From Celoporthe dispersa (Eukaryota; Ascomycota; Sordariomycetes; Diaporthales; Cryphonectriaceae): DNA of 64,000 bases. Made by a program: the position numbers and the translations under genes. Within the stretch, counting starts at the first letter, position 1. Each line of letters opens with the position of its first letter. Shown piece after piece: positions 21,303 through 34,003 of the stretch. The notes beneath the pieces were generated by a model, which saw nothing but the letters and a program-made list of their open reading frames with translations, was not told the origin of the DNA and searched no databases. The stretch is taken from contig WAID01000003.1 in NCBI GenBank assembly GCA_016584495.1, forward strand, positions 7,005,788-7,069,787, given 5' to 3'.

Positions 21303-24300
21303 AAGGCCAACAAAAAAAAAAAAAAAGGCTTGGCATAGCTTAGCGAGCCATTGTGCTGCGGGGGACGGGGGGTCTCATGCTGGTGTAGGACCTGAAGCGT
21401 TTCAGACGCTGACGAGACCGAGTGTTGAAGGCGATCAGTAGTGCGTCATGTGTCCTGCAGCCTGTCCAATCCAACGCGATCTTGTAACTGGACTACCGGG
21501 CTTGGCAAAATTCCTTGTATCGTGTGTGGGCGCGCATGAACACACCCTGTTGAGCATCATTGGTGATTTGCGACGGTGATCTGCAGTGTGCAGGTCGGAT
21601 CAAGCAAATGTGTATGTACACAGTGGTGGCAGCGGGGTCCGTGATCGTAAGACCCGCGAGCAATCAAATCAAAGAGGGTGCCAGCAGATGCAGATCCCTT
21701 GCAGCGGAAGTTAACATCGACCATTTGACAGCCCCCCCCAACAGCGCAGCGTCGGGAATCGGTGGTGATGCTACCGGGCGTCGGTGCCTCGACCGCTTGC
21801 GATGATCCGAGTTCCCAAAAAGTGCATTGAGCCCCGAGAGATGGCGATGCCAAGACGGAGGAATGAAAGAGAGAAAGATGGTGTGCGCGTGCGCGTGTGT
21901 GTGTGCAGATGCAGACAACTATCTTCTGGTGTCGGTGTAGCATGAGGACCTGAGGCCTGACACCGAGGAACCCGGGGGTCTGGGCTCTGCGCTGGTCCCA
22001 GTCCCCCATGAGTATGCCTGGCCCTGCGTGTGCGCTCACTCGTCAACCTGTGGGACCGTTTCTGTATCAAGATCAAAATAGTCGAAGTAATCTCTGGGTG
22101 GTGGTGGAGCCCAATTGTGATGTTCCGGGATCTGGGGGACCCCTGGGGCTGCTCTGCTCGGCAATAAGTGCGGTGATCCCCCCTGTTGGCGCCGAGGCAA
22201 ATAAGGTACCACAGTAGTGCAGGTCTGTATGTGGTATATTGTGATCGAGGTCGCAGGGCCCAAGGTCAGAGAGGGATGAGTGAGTGGCTGCCAGCGCTTG
22301 TCGAGGCTGTGTGTGAACGGACGTTCTCCCTGTGCTGACTCCTCTCCTCTCTGTGTTATTTATTGCCACACCAGAGTCGTCGTCAGCTCTCCCGAGCTCT
22401 CTATCATCCGAATCTCATCCCATAGCCAATGACGCGTATCCAATCTGTTATAACAGTGCTTGCCGGCCCTGGCCTCCTCCTTCTTTCTCTCGTGTAAGCT
22501 GTAGGCGTCTGCCTGCCATCTCCTGCACGTCGCAGGTCTCCTGTGGGTGGTCCATGATGACACACGACTCCATAGAAGTAAGAGTGTGAAAAAGAAGAAA
22601 AGGAAGAAGAGGGAGGGGGGAAAAAAAGGAGGGGCGTTGAGATGACATTGATGGACATGTAGCCAGCCGTCACAGGAAATATGCGATCTTTTTGAGGCTA
22701 TCGACTCAGTGCAAAAGATTGCTAATGATGGTGTTGTCCCGACGTTTTTTAAGATGGGTTCTTGTTTCATCCCCTTTTGCAGGCGACGAACGGTTTGGAT
22801 TGGATGGTGGGCGGTACATGGTACGAAATTTAGAACCCCCCCCTCTCTTCCCAGCAGGTAAGCCCTATTGCTGAAACCAGGGTTGGGCTGAGTGCAGGGG
22901 GGGCAAGCAGGTGGTGTGTCGAACAACCCGTCTGGTGCTGTGGGTGTCAATCCAGGCAGGTGGGGCTCTGCTGAATGCTTCGGGGAAAGGAAGGAAGGAA
23001 GGGGGGGAGGGGGCGGGCGGTGGCAGAAGGTGCAACTGCAACCATAGCACACTAGGTAGGTACTTACCGCCCTCACAGGGGCACTACTTGTCGATGTATC
23101 TCATACACTAAAAATCAGGGCCAGGGAATTGCAGCCTCTTCCACTAAAGCACTGGTCAGGGGCCAGTATATCAGAACCAATATCGAAATTACTTGCCAAG
23201 AGCGATCTTCGAATGATCTCGTGGCAGACAGATACTATGGAGAAAGAAGAATCTGCTAGACCAAAGGCCTGCTGCCATAGGCGGCGTAGTAGGGGGGGGG
23301 GCTTAGGAGGGTACGCGGTGGGTGTTGTGTGTACTGTAAAACCCTGCTGTCCTTTAGCTGCTGGCACCCGGCGCCATCCCCTATCAGGTCGATCGCCGAC
23401 TTCCATCGATGATGCTCTGGCTGCCGTTTTCATCTTGTAGACTGCCACTGTGATCGCTGTATCCTCCGGCATGAGTCGAGGCTGACGCTGGCCTCAGTAC
23501 CGTCTGCAGCCTGGCTAACAAGCCGTTGTCAAAAGTTAAAAATAAGAATGAGGGAGAGAAAAAACTGACTGGTAGACTGGTTCCAAACACGAGAAAGAAA
23601 ATGATGATGACGTTCACGTTCATGTATGCAGCCAGCCAGCTCGATCATAGTGGTTAATACAGAAAACAACCGCTCACGCTCACCGGCTCACCCACCTGAA
23701 AAACCTCTGGGTGGAGAACAGTACAGCGGCTTACCTCCACTTCATCGGGGGAGGCCCTCGGGCCACATCAAGTCACTAAGTTTGGAGTCTTGGAATAGGG
23801 AGGCTCCACTGCTCAGTCGCCCTGGGCGGGGCAACATGTACAGATCTCTGGTGGTACGCGCGTCCTTGGCTTCAGGGTAAATTTTCGAGCCTGGTGCCAT
23901 CACTACCCCGCACCCTGTAGCGTGCACAGGCAGACAGCACATTTGCAAGTCAGGAGAGGACTGGGTTCTGGATCAGATTTCGTGGCCACGCGACCCTGCG
24001 GCCACGCTATGGGGATTTTCTTCCACCACAGTACGACAGCTGGGCTTGACTGACCTTCACACAACGTGGACATGAACGGTGAGGCCGGGTCGCTAACACA
24101 AAGAGGTGAGGTTTTTGATCTGGTCCGACCTCCTCCTTGATTCCCTTCTCTTTTTTTTTTTCTTTCTGCTCTCTCTATCTCCTTCTTCCCCTAGCCTCCC
24201 TCTGTTCTTTTCCTCCTTCGTCTCTTTTCCTTGCACTACCAATTGGTGTGTCCAGGTCAAGGCACCAAAGTTTGATGTTGTTTTGCGAACCTTCCCACCC

Positions 24301-25178
24301 TCCTTCTTCCGCAACATCCCTTTTTTTCTCGTCCTAGACGATCCATCCCGTTCCGGTCTCGTGTCCTGGTTCTTCTGTCCCTGGTCCCAGATATAAACTC
24401 TGGTCTACTCTCTGCATAGTACATAGTACTATTTCTATCAGCAATCCTCCTGTCGCAGCTGACTTTCTGCTGTGCGAACTTGGTCTCTCGAGAGTTTTCC
24501 TCCCGTCCCCCACGTCCGAAAACCCAAAGCAGCAGCAGTTTGAGACGACGTTTCTTGTCAGGTCCCCAGCAATCGTCGTCAGCTCAAGACTAAGCCTGCC
24601 CAAATCCTACTGCGACACCGACCCGTGAGGCCACGTTCGAGACCCGAGACCTCGACTTCTGACCTCGCCTCTCCTCTTAATCGGTCGTCTTTTCCTCTCT
24701 TATCTTGGCTCGACAATCGACAGCAGCAGAGCCTCCCCCTCTCCCATTCTAACCTGGCCCCTGCCCTCCCCCCCCTCCCCCCGGGCATCCACTTTTCGCC
24801 GAAGCCTGGTCTTTGGTGGGGCGCAATTCGCAATTCCAGATCCAGGGACACACACAGGCACTACGAGCCGCGCCTAATTTGGGTGGACTGCTCTTTGGAG
24901 AGAAAAGAGAGGAGAAAGAAGAGAGACGGGGGGCGTGTGTGACGAAAGGAAGAGGGTTGTATAGCTTGGACCCCTGCTGCGCAACTTATCCGTCTCCTTT
25001 TTTTTTTTATTGTTCGTTACAATAATTTCCAACCCGCCAGCCAGGCTGCCTTCTTCTCTTCTTCTACTCCTGGTGCGCGCCGCTCACCAACCTCTTCTCG
25101 TCTTGCCATGACAGAAGCTTGATCCGACCTCACGCCAATCCACCTCCTCCCACCTGGCCCGAAGTCATCCCCAGGATC
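21303..25178. other. Long intergenic region, including the leader of the next gene
   Basis: About 3.9 kb with no gene I can support. Many short low-complexity ORFs arise from GT-, CT- and purine-rich tracts, such as 21300-21325 (A run), 21880-21905 (GT) and 22590-22630 (G/A). From about 24120 the plus strand is strongly C/T-rich. That fits a long 5' leader or promoter for the arylsulfotransferase-family gene. Confidence 0.55.
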
Positions 25179-27105
25179 ATGCACGCCTTCTCCCGTCCTG
25201 CCGTCCTCCTGGGCGCCCTCGCTGCCGGAGCCGGTCTCGCGGCTGCCGAGGAATACCCTCGCCCCTACGTCACCGACTACCAGCCATACAACGAGGGCTT
25301 CTACGGGAACCACCCAAACCAGAGCTTCAAGTCCTCAAAGATTTTTGCTCCCCTTTTCCAGGTCAACCAGTGGGACCCAAGCCGCTCCGGCCTGTCCAAG
25401 TACCTCTTCGTCTCAAACCCGGCCGGCACACAGCAATCCTCGCCCTTTATAATCGACACCGCGGACCTGAGCATGCTCTATGGCGACCCCACCTGGTCGT
25501 CTGTGAACAACCCCAGGATACAGGAGTACAATGGCCTCCCATACTTCACATTCTGGGAGGGTAGGGACTTTAGTGGCCACGGACTGGGCCACTGCCTGCT
25601 CTACGACTCGTCGTACCAGCAGGTCTACAACGTCTCGGTCAAGATGATCGACACCCAGATGGACTCGCACGAGTGCCAGCTGACAGACGACGGGACGGCC
25701 CTGGTCACCGCCTACGAGAAGATACCATTCGACATGAGCAATGCGCCCGGGGGCGGGCCCAAGAACGGACAGCTGTTGGATAGCATATTCGAGGAGATCG
25801 ACATCGCCACGGGCGACCTCAAGTTCCTCTGGCGCGCCAGCCACCATTTTGACATCAACAACACAGAGGTGAACTGGGGGCCTGACGACTACGGCGCAAA
25901 GACCGAGGACGTCGGCTGGGACTTCTTCCACATCAACAGTCTGCAGAAGACGAAGGCGGGCAACTACCTGGTCTCGGGCAGGCGCATCAACTCGCTGATA
26001 TACGTCAGCGGCGAGGATGGATCCACCATCTGGCACCTAGGCGGTAAAGACAACCAGTTCTACGACCTGAGCGGTGGGAACGCGACAAACTTTGGCTTCC
26101 AGCACACTGCGCGCTTCCTCAACGATGACCTCACCGAGCTTACCCTGTTCGACAACCACGACCTCAACCCGGGCAAACCCTCTCCCAACTGCCCAGACGG
26201 CTGCTCCAGAGGTCTCCACCTGCGCCTCAACTACGACGACCCGAACAACTTCACCGCCGAGGTGCTCCATGAGTACTACCACCCCATGAGCATCTCGTCC
26301 TGGGCCATGGGAGGCTTTCAGAAGCTGTCCAACGGCAACGTCCTCATCAGCTGGGGCACCACTCCTGTGATCACAGAGTACACCGAAGACGGCGACATCG
26401 TTCTTGACGTGCAGCTCGGTCCATGGTACGACGAGGCCGGGAATAGGGAACCGGTCTATCGGGCATGGACCTCGAACTGGACGGCATACCCGTCTTGGGA
26501 GCCTGATGTCGCGGCCGGGGACGGATATGCATATGTCAGCTGGAACGGGGCCACTGAGGTGGACTCGTGGGATCTGGTAGGTCACAGTCTATCTACTTGG
26601 CGGACGCATTTGGGGCTGCGCGGGTTTTTTCAATACCGAGCATGGCACTAACTATCGAATAGATGGAGGGTAACACCCAGGACAACATCAGCTTCACAGG
26701 CAACGCGAAGAAGGTTGGGTTCGAGACGGTGATCCCTCTTAAGACGAAGGCGGCTTTTGTCGTGGCAAATGCATTGGCAGCGGATGGCACCATCCTGGGC
26801 ACTACAAATGTGTGGGATATGGCACTTGGAGCAACGGTGAGTAACTGGACACGAACCCCCTTCTACCTCTGGGCCGTCTCGATTGGCCTTTGATCATTTT
26901 CTGTCGTCTCCTTCAGCTGCGTTTGGACACCATTGCTTATGCTTCTTTTCTTCTTTTTCCCTCCCCATAGCGTCCAGGTGGAGCTGCAGGTTATTGCACA
27001 ATCGGCTGCGGTCGGTTCGATGATTTCGATTCCATGATTCTGCTGCTCATGTTCTCATCTGCGGTGTTACTATCCCTTATGGTGGCCACCCGGTGGAGAC
27101 GATGA
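25179..27105 (+). CDS. Arylsulfotransferase-family protein, secreted and membrane-anchored
   Basis: Three exons: 25179-26576, 26663-26836 and 26971-27105. Introns are GTAGGT...CTAAC...TAG and GTGAGT...TAG, all in phase 0. 568 residues. The start at 25179 (MHAFSRPAVLLGALAAGAGL) gives a clean signal peptide. An upstream in-frame ATG at 25119 would bury it. The body is a beta-propeller-like domain typical of the fungal arylsulfotransferase family. Clear stretches include SHECQLTDDGTALVTAYE, DVGWDFFHINSLQKT, NYLVSGRRINSLIYVSG and FGFQHTARF with downstream FDNHDL. The C-terminal exon adds a CxxxC pair and then a membrane helix (SMILLLMFSSAVLLSLMVA) followed by TRWRR. Several N-x-S/T sites fit an extracellular domain. 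Real sulfotransfer activity in fungi is unproven. Confidence 0.9.
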
Positions 27106-29199
27106 GCCGCACGTAGTCTCATGATTAAAGGAGGGTGACTCCTGCGTTTGTCACGTCAATCGCATTTTGAGCGTTTTACCGACGTGACCACGAGCACCGC
27201 CAACATAACAAAACACAACATTACACAACACAACACACGTATCACCCACTACGTCCTCTTCCTTCTTACGGACGGATATACAAGAAGAACCCAAAAGAGA
27301 GGAGAAATTATTCGTCGATTTGATGTCAGAATTCGGCGTTCGGGCGGGTCGGGGAGACCTTAGGCGATACCGGCATATTACAGCATTCGAGCATTGTCCC
27401 TCCGGCTGGGGGATGGATAGCATTTGGTTCGGCGTCTCAAGAAATTGGTTTTCTTGCGAAGGAGGGTGTTGTCCCGCGAATTGTTATTGTCCAGTGCTAT
27501 TTAACTTACCAGCTTTATACCACCAACACCACCACAAGCAGCAGCAAGCAGCAGCAGCATTAACACCACATTCTTCTTTTTGTCTATATTACAATACAAA
27601 GCCAGCCATCCAAAACGAACAGAAACAAGGCATTCTGGTCTTGATCCACTAGCAGCGGCTGCATGTCCGTCTGTCTGTTTTCCCCTCCCAGGAGAGACAA
27701 ATGCGGACCGAAAAAACGTTTTGATTGCTTTTTGAGGACCCCAACGTTTCGTTTGAGACTGAGACTTTTTTGTCTCGCCCGCCACGCCCCAGCCGGCAAC
27801 CGATTCGTTCGCTAATTCCGTGCTTGTCCCCTTCGGAACATTGCTAGGTACCACAGAACGCCACCACCTGGAACTCTACGGCCCCAGCCAGCTCGAACGT
27901 GACGTATCCGACCCCGAGCAACTCCTCCTCTGCCGCGGGCCGCACGGCAGCTATCGGCCAGACACCGCGGCTTGGGACTGCCTTGGTCAGTGTCGTGGCC
28001 GCGGTCGTGTTGGTCGGATTTGTCTGAGCGCAGGGGTAAGGGCTCAGCTCAGCTTGGCTGAGCAAGCAGTACATTGCATTACAGCCAATGCTCCGGCTCA
28101 TTGCGTATGTTCAAGCCGTCGAAATTCCTCTGCTTCCCGCCCAGGTCGGATCGGACCAGTCCATGTCACAGTACCACCGGGCGTTGTGGTACACATTCTT
28201 TTTTTTTTTTTTTTTTTTTTTTTTTCCATTAGTGGGAGCTTAGAGTTCGGAGGCGGGTTGGGCGCTGTACCACGTTGGTTCCGGCCAGGCCAGGTCTTGG
28301 GCACGTTGGACGACGATTCGACGTTGTACAGCGCTGAACACGACTAGTAGCGATTCCACAACGAATCCGACGAGACTTTTGGGATGGATAATCCAGCAGG
28401 CACGACGACTTGGGTACATGATGCACACCATTTGATACCTATAAAATGCGTGGGAACACAGTCGATACAGGAAACCGAGTGGCGTCGCCGAATAGACGAG
28501 ATTCGGAGCCCTTTGGTTTCGAGATGTTCGCAGAGCAGGGGAGGGAAGCGGCTCATCTGGACAAATTCCTGGAAGCCATTTGCCTGTCGGTGGTATGGGC
28601 GAGGCGGGCGAGTTGTTGCAGTTGACTTTTCAGGGGGAGATGGATGGGCTCAGCGCCACTGTAGTGCACTGAAGGGGATTGCATGCAACAGATTATGATC
28701 AATAGTTTGCCGTCCATTATTCTGTATAATAAAATAATAATACGGTACATCAGCTCTCACAGGTACTACTGATTTCCTCAGGAGCAGCTAAAGTGAGACG
28801 ATGTAAAGCATCTCAATTCTACTATGGAGGACAAACTCACACATAAAGACAGAGCACAATATAGCTTCATAGACACAAGCATCAAGGGTACAGTACCTCT
28901 CTGGACAAGTGGCAGCGATCTAAAGCCTCCCCCAAAGTTATATCGTTGTGGAAAACCACAACATCCCAAACACAAAAAAAAAAAAAAAAAAACACAAGAC
29001 TCGAAAGGTATCAAGAGAGTCAGAGTAATTCCTCCTAATTTTTCCGGGCCCCATCCGATTCCTAGACTGTAATAAGAGTTGTAATTAATACAACGGCTAT
29101 GCCCTAGAACAAAACATCATGTCTTTGTGTAAACTCCCAAACGCCAAATCGAAGTGATCCTCTTTTTTTCTTGGGGGGGTCGACGGGGTGGGCGGCATT
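27106..29199. other. Intergenic region, no supported gene
   Basis: Only weak ORFs. It contains a 27-base T run at 28199-28225 and an A run at about 28974-28991. An ORF at 27820-28347 crosses the T run and encodes poly-Phe, so it is not a credible gene. Confidence 0.55.
28199..28225. repeat. Poly-T tract (27 bases)
   Basis: An uninterrupted T run on the plus strand in a gene-free region. It could be the A-tail relic of a retroposed sequence, but no element body or target-site duplication is visible next to it. Confidence 0.85.
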
Positions 29200-29601
29200 T
29201 TAGACATAGACATGAACGGTGCAGTGCTTCGAGTGTCTCGATCCATGTCTCGAGCTGTGATGCGAGCCGTGGTGGGAGCAGTGGTGCGAACCGTGAGGCG
29301 CGTCGTGGCGTGTAGTGTGATGTGATGATCCACCATGCGAAGAAGAGTGGTGTTGCCTATGGCCGTGCTTGACGACCACAATATCGCGCGATGTGTTGTA
29401 CTCGGGCGTCGGTCGGGTGTAGGGCCCGTCCATGTTCCTGGTCGTTGTGACGGCGTTGTACATAGGCGTCCGGCTGGAGCCGGGCGTGCCGTACATGGAG
29501 TGAGCGCAGTAGTAGCCAGACGGGATGTACGAGTTACAGTCGTAGCAGTAATAGTACTGCGTGTTGCCGTATGAGGCAATAGAAGTAGTTGTGGAGGACA
29601 T
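29200..29601 (-). CDS. Small Tyr/Cys- and His-rich protein
   Basis: 133 residues from the ATG at 29601. I do not recognise it. The N-terminal half is Ser/Thr/Tyr-rich and holds a CxxC pair within TQYYYCYDCNSY and a further Cys in GYYCAHSMYG. It looks like a tiny knuckle or treble-clef start. The C-terminal 56 residues hold about 19 His, in repeats such as GSHH-CSHH-GSHH and SRH-GSRH. This suggests metal binding or a pH-sensitive low-complexity segment. There is no signal peptide or membrane helix. A TATA-like box lies about 146 bases upstream on the same strand. The frame is clean and the composition is too ordered to be chance, but a non-coding origin cannot be excluded. Confidence 0.6.
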   Translation of the reverse strand: MSSTTTSIASYGNTQYYYCYDCNSYIPSGYYCAHSMYGTPGSSRTPMYNAVTTTRNMDGPYTRPTPEYNTSRDIVVVKHGHRQHHSSSHGGSSHHTTRHDAPHGSHHCSHHGSHHSSRHGSRHSKHCTVHVYV

Positions 29602-29746
29602 GGCTGTTTGAATAGGGGGGGAAGGGGTTGAGTTTGAGTTTGATGAAGATGTGTGAATTCTGAAGGTCTGAAGGTTGGCAGAGTCGTAGTGAAAGTTCAC
29701 AATATTGAATTTTCAGGTGCCGTCAACCACAGACTTCTTATCCCTC

Positions 29747-29754
29747 CTTTATAT
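29747..29754 (-). promoter_or_regulatory. TATA-like box
   Basis: ATATAAAG on the minus strand about 146 bases before the ATG of the His-rich protein gene. The spacing is plausible for a fungal promoter with a leader of roughly 100 bases. Confidence 0.4.
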
Positions 29755-32079
29755 GTTTGCCCCTCCCCTTTTATGTAATGACGATTTGTCCTATAGTTAT
29801 CTGTAATTCGGCCGGAGGCCGCCATAAAGGGAGCTGGTTCTGCCATGTTGGTTCCACAAGCACTGTCAGCCGGCCTGAACACGTTGTCACGCGATAGGAC
29901 AGACCGCGCCTCGGTAGCCATATGCACAGTGATATATCTGTTGAGGCTGAATCTGTGTGTCGCCACTGCGTTATAACGCGAGCCGAATCTGTAAGTAAGC
30001 GCGTAGGCGTATGACTTGGTGGGCAATACTGGTGGGCATAGCCGCCTAAGCGTGCTTTACAGCCTGGAGTAGCGCTTACATTTGATGCCAATCTCCGTTG
30101 AGTCACCATAGGGATGCCTCGAGTGGGAAGCTCTTGCAGCATAAAGGGCATTTATGACGAATTAAAATACTGGGCGTCCCCTCCCTCCCGGGGTGGCCTT
30201 TCCTTACCCAGCCTCTTCGGTGTGTGTGCCGATGGCTGCCACAGTGCCGCAAAGAAAAGTCAGTGTTCCTGTAGGTCTTCCCACAATCAGCTACTTCCAG
30301 CTCTGCTATAGGTTGTCGACTGCCGGACATGCACATGTAATCAGCACGTGGACGGCGCCATGATGAGCGGTCAAGATGTCTGCCTACGTATGCCGGTCAC
30401 GAAAACCGTTCGGGTATACGAATGTCTCTACACCGGAGGAAACCGATTCATAAAACCTATCAATTCCATGACTACGTCCAGGCCTACGAGGGTGCTGATG
30501 GGCTCGTTGGCCAGCTACGTGGTGGTGTGGCTGTGGCCGCTTGATGGATTCCAAAGACGACAGGTCCGTACATTAACGCGCAGCAGTGGCAACAATATGG
30601 CTGCATTATTAGAAAGGCGTTATGGCTTAATCTTCTTTTGATTTATCAAATTCGTCGTCCACACGGTGTGCCAACTCTGTGGCATTGCCAAATTTTTTGA
30701 GGTCTCGACACCTAGCGCCACAGCCTTGTGGTGGCAGTGCTGCGAGTTAGAAAGACGTTTGTTACTTGAGAACCACCTGGAGGACACATTATGAAGGTGT
30801 GGTGGAATTGGATTTTGATTGAGAAGAGATCGGCATGCGACCGTCATTACTTATGTAAAGAGCACGACTGATAAAAGACATGAAGCTCCAATGCCTGAGC
30901 CACTAATCTGTCCAGATACACAGTGCAAGCAACCACCCCCACCTCCCCGGGGCCTCCTTTTTTTTTCTCTTGTTTTTTCTTCTTTTTTCTGTGGAATCTC
31001 AATAACTTGAAAAATCAGTTACTTTTTTGAGGTGGAGGGTTTCCTTGACCTTGTCCAATGTCGACTTGTGCTCTCCTCCTGCCTGCTTGCTGGCATCCGC
31101 AGGGCTACCCTCAAGACCAGCCGTCTTAACCCCGCCAATCATAGAGTCATCTCCCTGAATCTGTGTCTGTCAGCGAATCATTGAGATGGAGCCTGGTCTT
31201 CTCTTGTTGTGCTGGCTTGCCTTTTGTTCTTCGACCTCGGCTTGCTCCACGAGATCGTGGGCTTGTGTTGCGGCCTTGTCTGTGATCCCGCTCATGTTGG
31301 TTGTTTTCCGTGGGTATCAGGCTGTTGTGTATTTACGGTATGAGATATTGGTCACGATCACTTGATGTGTAGACACAGTCTCTTGGCCCAAAGTGTTGAG
31401 AGTACAACATGCTCCCCAAAAAGGCTTGTGGGCACCAGCCCACCCCAGATTCTATATAGATGTCGTCCTAGCTGGGAATCTGGCGGCAACGTGACGAGAA
31501 ATCGTCATCTCACGGCTCGTTCTGGGCGCGATGGTCGGCAGAACGTCATCTGGTACACAAGAGAGGGGTTCAGGCCAAAGAGATTCCAGAGTCTCACGGG
31601 TTTTGACATCATAGTGCACACCTACCCAAGCCGCCCTTCCCACCCGAGAGTATCAACTACGAGATCGTCATTCCGTACACTTTGAATGGCATGTGACACA
31701 GCGGGATCTATGGTTGATTTCTCATAGCTTGATCCTGGCCACAATCGAGATCTTCTCTATGTGGGTATGCCTGGGGTGATTAGCCCACGACCTCAAGACC
31801 GTGACGAATACACTGGCAGGCTGGCAGGCTGGCTACGCCACCTGAAACATCAGGTCGGTACGTGAGATCTAGGGACCTTGCAAGCGTCAAAGTTGGCCGA
31901 TTGCGTCCTTTTCAAGAAGACTTCAGTATGACTGCACTCAATCGGGCATTTTAGGTCGGCGGACAATAGCTGGGGGTTGGTTGGGTACTCCCACCCAGTA
32001 TATTATACAGAGATATGGCACAGAAGCCTCTATTGCGAATGCTTGTGAATCTAGACGTCGCCAGAGCGGCAGTAAAGAG

Positions 32080-32112
32080 CGCTGTAGCCCACTGTAGCCC
32101 GCTGTAGCCCGA
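32080..32112. repeat. Three tandem copies of a 10-bp unit
   Basis: GCTGTAGCCC, ACTGTAGCCC and GCTGTAGCCC lie head to tail. Short and isolated. Confidence 0.75.
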
Positions 32113-32316
32113 CCCCGCATCACCACACTCGACAGTCAGAAAGCAGTACGGTGTTACCTCGGAACATGAATACTATGCTAGATACCTAGGCTTTAGATAA
32201 CAATTACAAAAACAATGAATGACTATTTGAAAACAAAAGTATAATGTTGTTAGACTCTTTAAAGAACCGGGCCATGGCAGAGCTACAATAGTCATGAGAG
32301 ATTACAAAAGAACATT

Positions 32317-32325
32317 AAAAAAAAA
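32317..32325 (-). terminator. RNA polymerase III terminator (T9)
   Basis: Nine T residues on the minus strand, 7 bases past the 3' end of the tRNA-Pro gene. Confidence 0.85.
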
Positions 32326-32331
32326 CGTAGA

Positions 32332-32420
32332 GGGTCTTGCCGCGGATCGAACGCGGGACCTCTCGCAAGAATGATTAGGGTGAGCCCTAAGCGAGAATCA
32401 TACCACTAGACCACAAGACC
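32332..32420 (-). tRNA. tRNA-Pro (anticodon AGG) with a 17-base intron
   Basis: Read on the minus strand, GGTCTTG at the 5' end pairs with CAAGACC at the 3' end (acceptor stem). The D region is TGGTCTAGTGGTATGAT (A box). The anticodon arm is CTCGC, loop TTAGGG...T, then GCGAG. The T arm contains GCGTTCGATCCGC (B box). The anticodon is AGG. A 17-base insertion follows the G after the anticodon, at the standard nuclear tRNA intron position. The base after the acceptor stem is C, as expected for the tRNA-Pro discriminator. A T9 run follows within 15 bases as a Pol III terminator. Confidence 0.92.
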
Positions 32421-34003
32421 TTAAACAACAACCTTCAAATGTTGTATAATATAGTTCATATCTAGGTCCGTGCTCTGGTTTAGCCCTACAATTGGTGCCT
32501 AGCACACGTCGAGCACATAACGTTTTCACAGTCCGCGGGTTTCCAAATTGGCGAATATGACCTACCATAAATAACGGTACATTACTACGATGCCCAAGGG
32601 CAGGGAGGCCAGTGCCAGCCCTGGAGAAAGCACGAAACTGAGGCTCATTCTTGCCAGGGCACTATGTAGTCTACCCAAGTACTTAAAAGCTCAGGGAACG
32701 ACGGTGAATCCGAAAATTGTTTTCGTAGCAAAGAGCCCTTTCTATGCAAAACTACAGAATGGTGGTGCAAGGCAAGTTGCCACCTGCTCATCATCCTCGC
32801 CAAGGTCTTTTAGGTGCATTTGCCGTCTCGTCGTTGACCTTGTCTGCCAATTATGATAGGGACATATCAAGGATGGAGCATCACGCGGGTGCGCTGCAGA
32901 TATGTACGTTGTCGACCTGCCTAATTTGGCTCATATACAGTAAGTTGCCAAGTAGATCATATTGTTGGTTGCACATCATAAACCTTATCAACAGGCGCTG
33001 CCGGCAGATCGATCGGAATATGGCGGGTCCAGTCCGGGAGTATGCTTTATTTTAATCTTCCCCGCGGGCGGCTTCTCTCTGCCCCCGCTCGCGAGTGTAA
33101 GCTCATTATTCCCCTCTTCACTTTGGTCTCTTCCTCCTGCAGAACCCCCCTCAGCTCGGGTGGTTCGGCAACTGAAATTCAAAAGAAAAAGAAAAAATGG
33201 CTCGTATTTGACCCGGAAGGTCTCACAACATCAAGTCCCCTAAAAGCAGCGGTGAACAAACGGCCCGTTGGCTAAGATGCTACGATATGCAGCTTGGACA
33301 GTAGTATCACAGCCCAAGTACCTTGGTACCGGTTTAGCTACGCTGTTGGTCCTCAGCGTCTCGCAGCTTGGCCTTCTTAAGGTCTTCAGGGAGTTGCGCT
33401 AATCCGCCCAACTGCAGCCAACTCGCCAAGCAGCCTGCGTTGATCCGTGAGAAAATCATATCATGGCGGACGCCCTGGCCGTGCTTACCGTGCTACATCG
33501 GAAAAGAGGTTGTGTGTGTATGCATGCATGGTCTCTCCGCCACGTACACACGTGTGGACCACCTGCACCCCTCGTGCCGTCCTGTAGCGATTTGCCCCGC
33601 CTATAGCCCAGCTACCTTGTCGCTCTTGATAACGCCTTGTGAAATGGATCATGTCATAGTTATTCGTTCCTGGCAACTTGAGGAGAGAAACCCTGGTAAG
33701 AATTGACAAGCTAGCATGGCAATATTGATCCCAGGAGGCTGCCAAGTCCGAGCATAATGTTCCATGAGGGTACACTGGATGCAAGCCCAGCCTTCTCTGC
33801 AGTGGTGCCAGAGAGGGTCCTATTTCACTATTGTAGATAGATAAAGGCCATCTTGGGATCTAGTACTTAATAAATGTGGTCGCTTGCCTTTTTCTTTTGC
33901 ACGTCGCCGCCCTGAACGGTTCAGCCTTTCTCCACTGTGGCGTGGTTCCCAGAACGAGTTGCTTCTCACTCTCTGCTTTTCCTTGGGCCGACTTCACACA
34001 AAG
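32421..34003. other. Intergenic region, no supported gene
   Basis: No supported gene. Weak ORFs such as 32590-32856 and 33368-33706 show no domain. The last 150 bases are the leader of the sedolisin gene. Confidence 0.55.

Larger units (their letters stand above)
29602..32331. other. Intergenic region, no supported gene
   Basis: Short ORFs only, none with domains. At about 32080-32112 a 10-base unit (CTGTAGCCC plus A or G) is repeated three times. Confidence 0.55.

Noticed and set aside
21750..22400. Several short ORFs in GT- and CT-rich DNA
   Set aside because: Low-complexity composition, mutually overlapping, no motifs.
27820..28347. 175-codon plus-strand ORF
   Set aside because: Runs through a 27-base T tract (poly-Phe) and has no domain.
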